Assembly (NCBI GenBank): GCA_945910005.1
Contig: OX246745.1
Span: 8,596,765-8,660,764, forward strand
DNA from: Isoperla grammatica
Lineage: Eukaryota > Arthropoda > Insecta > Plecoptera > Perlodidae
Length of the DNA: 64,000 nucleotides
Direction: 5' to 3'
The notes beneath the pieces are model-generated. The model was not told where the DNA came from. It did not search any database and was given only the letters and a program-made list of their open reading frames with translations. The position numbers and the translations under genes are program-made. Positions within the stretch are counted from its first letter, which is position 1. Every line of letters begins with the position of its first letter. Below, piece after piece: positions 58,033 through 64,000 of the stretch.

Positions 58033-60464
58033 CTGAAGACAAAATACCGTCAAGTAGAGAAAAAAATTATAATGAATAGTGCTGAAAGGCATGCGAATGG
58101 GAGTAGTAGTAGTCAGGCCGGGATATGCATTATAATGGATGTGCGTACAAAGGAAAGGACTGGCAGAAAAAGGAAATAATGCATAGAGCTGTTTCGAGCA
58201 TACTTAACTTGATCAATGAGTGAAAATATCTCACTGCAGCAGATTAAAAATACAAACGTAATAATTATGAAAGGAAATAGATTTTATTTTAAAATGTAAA
58301 CATAAACGGTTGTTATTTAAAGCTGGATCTCCACCACCTTGAGGAACACCCGAGTAAGACTGTATCTTCACCTACCTTGAGGAACACCCGATCTCGTACT
58401 GTTAAAATTGCTTTAAAATGGTTTTAAATTGTCCCAAAAGAAAATAAAAATCTGTGTCCTATAGAGAATGTGAACTCTCTCTTATTAGCAGCTTTTCATT
58501 TCAATAAACATTTCCGTTTTACAGATGTTCTTAATTAGGTGTGTAAGTGAAAGGTGTCCAGCAACATCAAATTACAAAAGGTAAACCACGAGTTTCTTAG
58601 AATTCTCGGACTACATAAGTGTTACACGGAACGGGAATACTATAGTTGAAGCGGTTCACCCCTTGATAAAAATGTTTGGTAATCGACAACGCATAGAGTT
58701 ACATGATCGCTCAACAATACAGATCTCTATCGCCATCGTTGTCGATCGATATATATCAAAGTGATATCATCACAGCGCAGTTGTCAGATCCCTGAATTAG
58801 GTCAGAAAGTAACATCACGTTTTATTATTAAAACTATAGACACGGTTTTAAAATGAATATCAATAAATTGTTTCGTATTAATTTAATCAAACTTTAATTA
58901 TAGCAAAACGAATCGAGAAAAATGAATCTACTGCATAAAAACGTATTTATTTAATGATTGATTGATTAATGGGGCTTAACGTCTCATATTTTTGCAACAA
59001 TGGCTAATTGAGACGATGAGCGGGTGATAAATGAAGATGAGAAAGATGATGATGAAGAATAAGCTACATCCGAATTAGATCCATTGTACGTCGCGTGGGT
59101 CGTCATACGGGAGTCCAGCAAGGGAGGGCAGGGCCAAGTGGGAGGAAAAATATTCAATGGGACAGTGGGGGGGGGGGGGGGGAAGGGACAGGGTCTCCTT
59201 TTGTCGCCTCTTACGACTAGTAGAGTCACTCTGGGCCTATTCTACCCCGGGCCGAGACGGGTATTTATGTAATATGAACCATTTGAAACATGTATTATTA
59301 TTATTAAAAGTTTGCTACTTTTAATTATATTAAATTAATTTAATTGTGGCCTATAATTTTCTTATCGATGAATGACGAGCTATATAAGTCGTTTGTGAAG
59401 TATCATCAACAAGATTGCGTACTAATATTATTAACAAGCATATATATACATACGCCATACTCAGGTTTATATTGCCACTTAGTTTGTAATTAATTATGCT
59501 TACTATGGAAGAATAATTAAAATATTTCAAATTTAACAGAAATTATTGAACAAGCTTCTATTAAGTAAATAGTTTTTATATTGAACAACAATCGAAACTA
59601 TCAATCTCTTATTATTACGAAAATAGTTATAAACTACAATAATTTGAATACTGATATAATAGTATTATCATTAATTTGATGTTTGGTTTGACACAAACAA
59701 GAATACCAATTACCACATATTCACTTACCTAATTCTACTATTTAACTTTGCCCATATGACGTGGTGCCAGTAAGAGCCAAATACGTATCTACGTTGTTAA
59801 TTAGTGATATAATTAGTATAAATAATAGATATCACTGTGAAGTTACTTAATTCTATTTGTTTCCTACTCTTCAACTAAAACCAGTGATTGATTATGGATT
59901 GAGTTGAGTGTGTTTTATTATGTTCTTTATGGCAAATACGGGTAATCATATGTACAAATATAATTGTAAGTCATGTAGGCGCATTTGTACTGACATGTTC
60001 TGTCTCGAGTCCACAAGCAGAATGAACAATGTGTATTTATGTTTTTTTTTCATTTTTTATTTAGTAGATGATTTTCAAACAGTTCACGTCTGATGGCTTT
60101 CTGACAACTATTTCCACAAAAGATCTGGTTTCTTTAATGGAAACCTTCAAAAAAAGAATAATATGACTTATGTTTAGTTCTTATGTGCCCTAACCGGCTA
60201 AACATGTTAACTGTTTTGTAATCGAACTGAAGATGAAAAATGTGTCTATCTTATGCAGTGTGGGCCTATCTATAGTATCATGTTAACATTTCAGCACTCA
60301 GTAGGTCTAGGCTTATGTGAAGGTTCTTGTAAATATTACACAGGTCAGGGCTTAAATAAGACTGGGCATAGATCTAGGAGGAAGGGCCTGCATTACTTAG
60401 TAAAATTTAAAAATCATCACGCCTTTTTTTTAATCAAAGCCTTGCCCTTCCTGGTAAAGCAGAG
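58033..60464. repeat. Gene-free stretch with SINE-like element at about 58950-59270
   Basis: 58950-59270 contains CTTAACGTCTCATATTTTTG, GGCTAATTGAGACGATGAG, a poly(G) run (59167-59182) and a tail GTCGCCTCTTACGACTAG...GGGCCTATTCTACCCCGG. A short tandem copy of CACCCGA.C...ACCTTGAGGAA is at 58335-58400. The remainder is AT-rich; no upstream channel exon could be identified. Confidence 0.55.
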
Positions 60465-61134
60465 CAGTGGTGTAGCCAGGTTTTGGGTCTAGGGGGGGCA
60501 GGAAATTTTTAAGGGGCGCCGACTCATATTAAACAGTTTACAAAACATGAAAAATTGTATTTAAGTTTGATAGTCATATACAACAAATAGGCCCCTACAT
60601 ACATTGATTTATTTAGCTCGGAGATATGCCTTTTTAGTATACGCTCGTAGTTCGTTCTTTGTACAGGAGCCTTTTTCTTCTTGGTTTCATGTTTGCAAAG
60701 TTTGTCACCACGTTTTCGAAATCAAGTGATTCGACAAGGGCTCTCTCAATATTTAACAATAATAAATTGGATAAACCACTTTTTGACATGGTTGACTGTG
60801 TGTATGTTCTTATTGCCTTAAGCCTGCTGAAACTTCTCTCAGCCGTCGCACTACTTAGGCCTACCGGTAAAGTAAAATAGATTTGATACAAGGTGGACAA
60901 ATTTGGATAAACACTTAGCATGTCGTTAGCTTGGAAAATGATCTGTTCCGTGCGAGGTTTTATCAACATAGGCAGCACATGGCTACCTACAAAGGCGACA
61001 AAGGACGAAGGTGTCACAAAGGATTATCATATTTATTATTTCACATATGTATTTTTGGGACTTTGAAGTGGAACAATTGAAGTGGTTAGGGGGCTCCAGG
61101 CCAAGGGGGCGGCCCCCTACTGGCTACGCCACTG
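60465..61134 (-). mobile_element. Internally deleted hAT transposon with 8-bp target duplication AAGCAGAG
   Basis: The ends are CAGTGGTGTAGCCAGG and GGCTACGCCACTG; AAGCAGAG flanks both sides (60457-60464, 61135-61142). At 670 bp it is far shorter than an autonomous element and keeps only the transposase 3' end. Confidence 0.93.
60634..61017 (-). pseudogene. hAT transposase C-terminal (dimerisation) fragment
   Basis: 127 open codons include LPVGLSSATAERSFSRLKAI and LSNLLLLNIERALVESLDF, the hAT C-terminal dimerisation region, ending in a basic KPRRKRLLYKERT tail. The RNase H catalytic core and zinc finger are missing. Confidence 0.9.
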
Positions 61135-61163
61135 AAGCAGAGGTCTAAAGACCTAGGGTCCCA

Positions 61164-61316
61164 TAGTCGTTTCTCTTGTGCTCCTCAACTCATCCTTTCC
61201 TCAGAGTCACCCAACGACCAATCATAGAGCAGCATTGCCATGCGGACTGCTCTGTGATTGGTGGTTGAGCGAGTCTGAGGAAAGGCTGAGTTAAGGAGCA
61301 CGTGAGGAACGACTAC
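61164..61316. mobile_element. 150-bp hairpin MITE
   Basis: TAGTCGTTTCTCTTGTGCTC at 61164 pairs with GAGCACGTGAGGAACGACTA at 61316. Arms of about 69 bp enclose a short loop around TTGCCATGCG. Confidence 0.9.
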
Positions 61317-61417
61317 GCATTTGCCCCCTTGGTTACCAAATAAACAACATTAATCTGCCTTTGATTAGATATGTCTAGGGCGTTAAGGTAACCCTTTCTA
61401 GGCCAAAACCAACAGGT

Positions 61418-61945
61418 CTACATGTTGCTCAAAGCATCTCCTCAGGCCTAGGCCTAAGCCTAGGCCTAGGCCTACCCCTGTGTTGGGCCTACGACTAGAA
61501 AACCCCAGGCACTTACTATTACCTACATGTTGCTCAAGGCATCTCCTCAGGCCTAGGCCTAGGCCTACCCATGTGTTGGGCCTACGACTAGAAAACCCCA
61601 GGCACCTTTTATTACCTACATGTTGCTCAAGGCATCTCCTCAGGCCTAGGCCTAGGCCTACCCATGTATCGGGCCTACGACTAGAAAACCCCAGGCACCT
61701 ATTATTACCTACATGTTGCTCAAGGCATCTCCTCAGGCCTAGGCCTACCCATGTATCGGGCCTACGACTAGAAATCCCCAGGCACCTATTATTACCTACA
61801 TGTTGCTCAAGGCATCTCCTCAGGCCTAGGCCTAGGCCTACCCATGTATCGGGCCTACGACTAGAAATGCCCAGGCACCTATTATTACCTACATGTTGCT
61901 CAAGGCATCTCCTCAAGCCTAGGCCTAGGCCTAGGCCTACCCATG
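61418..61945. repeat. Minisatellite, six units of 83-105 bp with AGGCCT cores
   Basis: CTACATGTTGCTCAA recurs at about 61418, 61523, 61616, 61707, 61796 and 61887. Unit length varies mainly by the number of AGGCCT hexamers. Open on both strands, but only because of the repeat. Confidence 0.93.
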
Positions 61946-62966
61946 TGTTGGGCCTACGACTTGGGATTTTAGTTCCTTCAAACTCAATGACGAAGTCGTC
62001 TCTGAAGACCTATGCTTTTACCAATGATTATTTAGAATTGATCTTCTATTCACTTACTTGCAAAATGACCTCGGATTTTCGTTAATTAAGCTGTTGAAGC
62101 AATTATACTTAGAGTCTGCTGCTTCCACCCATCCACGTCACTAGCGCTGTATGTGAGTCTAGAGAAAAGATATACTACTACTATTCCAATGTCTTTGCTG
62201 ATGACACCTGGTGGCGCGCTCCATCCTCAACACGGCGAACTGTAGAGTGTAGAACTTTTAACATTGCGTTGCCCCAATCACATTTTTTTCAGCACATTAC
62301 GGGTCGTTTCGGGTACTTAAACGTAAAAATGTTCCACATGGCTACGCTTGTAACCTGCTTAATATTGGTCCTCGAAATTTTATAAGGCAAGCGGGATAAA
62401 TTGATTCGCCATTCAATCTACTGAATAGTGAGACAAATGTTAGCCCTACACGGTGCGGGGGTGACCCGATACATAGGACCTCGGCCGAAAAACTCGTTTT
62501 GTTATGTTTTATGTTTCAGGTGACACTTCGGGTCTACCAGATCATCACTCATTACCTAATTTTTGGAATGCCCGGCGAAAGCTGGGCACAGAATCTCTGG
62601 TGAAACTGTGGGGTTAGGATTGCTAATGCTAACTCGGGAACCTCAAGTAGGCTTCTTACCCTTGTGAGTGTTAGAATCCTTGAATCCTTGATAAGGACAG
62701 GGTTCCTATCAATAATGTTACATGTGTCACACATTGCCAGAACATGTTTAAATCCTTAGTCTTAAAAGCAAAGGGGTTGTAAAATAATTGCCAGTAGCAA
62801 CAATAATTACGATTTATTTATTTTTTAATTCTCGTTTCTATTCTGTTGCATTATATTTTTATTTTTACAACATGTAAATGTCTATATATTATACTTCATT
62901 TGTACGGTAATATTTTTTTTCTTTGGACTCACTCCGCCTGTCTAACGGCAAATTATGCATTTCTAG

Positions 62967-63051
<85 letters not shown>

Positions 63052-64000
63052 TATAATAATTATAATAATAATAATAATAATAATAATATATATATTCCCG
63101 ACATATCCACGCCATTATTCTGCGAGCCTAAACGTAAAGCGAATCATTCTAATACGGATTATTAGAGTGAATGGATATTAGAAACCACCTCAGTACTAAT
63201 GACTATAATTTTATAAGGTAATTTAACAATGAAATTGGTCCATTAAGAACATTGGAACAACGAAACATTCATAAAAAAGAGCACTTAATTCTCTACAGGA
63301 GGAAATATTTATATTTACATTTGGGACAATTTAAACACTTTTAAAAGCAATTTTTACAGAACGAGATCGGGAGTTCTGCAGGCTAGCACACAATGACACA
63401 ATGTATAGTTGTCCCAACGAAAGTATTCTGATGCTTACGACACACCCGAGTCCAAGGTGACAACTTAATTTGCTACTTCGCTAATTCCTACCATCAAATT
63501 GAAACATGTGCATTCTGGATAATTTAAAACCTTCCGTTGGTTACCTGTAACGGTGGGTGTGGCCAAACTGCCTGTGCACTCGACTAAGCTGAACTCATGC
63601 GTTTACGAGTGTGAAAGAACGCCAGGTATCTGTTGATTTTCTTGCAATTGGCGCGGTTGAAAAGGCCAGTAGACAATGACCTGAGATCGTAATGAGAATA
63701 CTTTCGTTGGGACTAGTATATCAATGACAAATCTGTTTAATTTTATAGACACTATACACCCCACAAAAGCTGACATGATATATTGCATACATTTCAGCCA
63801 ATGTCTCGTTAAAAAATAAAATGCAAAGTTTTGAAGTATATTCAACTATAATACGGCCAAGTTTGTCGATATAACGACGCGCAATGCATTCCATTTTGAT
63901 CAGCGACCAGCAAGACCTTTTCACTTTCGATGTCAAATACTTTTGGGCATATTTGTGGTTTGGAAAGACTTTCGACTACTGTCTTAGAAATATGACACAA
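61946..64000. other. Gene-free right edge apart from the microsatellite
   Basis: 63256-63400 and 63550-63725 are relatives of 54481-54625 and 53775-53955. No channel exon or other gene could be recognised up to the window end. Confidence 0.5.
62968..63088. repeat. (AAT)n microsatellite
   Basis: About 40 AAT triplets with two TAATTAT interruptions near 63050-63062. Confidence 0.97.

Noticed and set aside
58335..58400. Upstream channel exon ending CGGGTGTTCCTCAAG|GTAGGT
   Set aside because: It is a short tandem duplication (the same 17-18 bp twice). The phase and residues do not fit the M1/Pro-Ala-Arg region expected before M2.
61398..62085. 172- and 201-residue open frames on both strands
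   Set aside because: Both are translations of the AGGCCT minisatellite. There is no start context, family or codon bias.
62846..63181. Poly-Ile / poly-Asn open frames
   Set aside because: They are translations of the (AAT)n microsatellite.

Overview
The window is eukaryotic nuclear DNA from an invertebrate, most likely an arthropod. Genes are split by GT-AG introns. Intergenic and intronic DNA is AT-rich and full of hAT-type MITEs, tRNA-derived SINE pieces, poly(G)/poly(C) tracts, trinucleotide microsatellites and a very common AGGCCTA palindrome. The arthropod call rests on the second gene, whose M2-M4 region resembles insect GRD/CG8916-type GABA receptor subunits. It is an inference. A 200-base N gap lies at 542-741.

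Gene 1 (+ strand, 9899-42087) is a complete DOCK-C family Rho-GEF gene (DOCK6/7/8; insect Zir). I resolved 35 coding exons by hand. Every junction is GT-AG, every phase closes, and the sum is 6150 nt, giving 2049 residues plus stop, the usual size for this family. It has the N-terminal DOCK-C region, DHR-1 (about 570-745) and DHR-2 (about 1600-2030). Signs of isoform diversity are a 12-nt phase-neutral micro-exon (30162-30173), a 108-nt stop-free in-frame intron containing an imperfect copy of the next exon's start (32836-32943), and a phase-matched alternative terminal exon (40586-40787). Its introns hold a 6.2-kb array of an 80-bp satellite (21210-27372) with higher-order repeats, a 1.15-kb foldback element (15826-16973) and several MITEs.

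Gene 2 (- strand, tail-to-tail with gene 1) is the 3' part of a Cys-loop anion channel. Exons at 58032-57899, 55194-55006 and 48763-48416 encode M2-M3, the end of M3 with the intracellular loop, and M4 with the C-terminus. The 5' exons (ligand-binding domain, M1) were not found and probably lie beyond 64000. The acceptor and first 48 nt of the middle exon are tandemly amplified to seven copies (55149-55715).

The rest is repeats: 1-9 kb (hAT MITEs, hairpin elements, SINE heads, the 5' part of a BED-finger hAT transposase); 44.7-57.6 kb (MITEs with target duplications, hairpin elements, and a decayed Penelope-like GIY-YIG retroelement with inverted ends); 58.9-64 kb (SINE-like module, a shortened hAT element keeping the transposase dimerisation region, a 150-bp hairpin MITE, an AGGCCT minisatellite and an (AAT)n tract). 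The two genes show no functional link beyond convergent orientation. I see no bacterial features, CRISPR array or rRNA.
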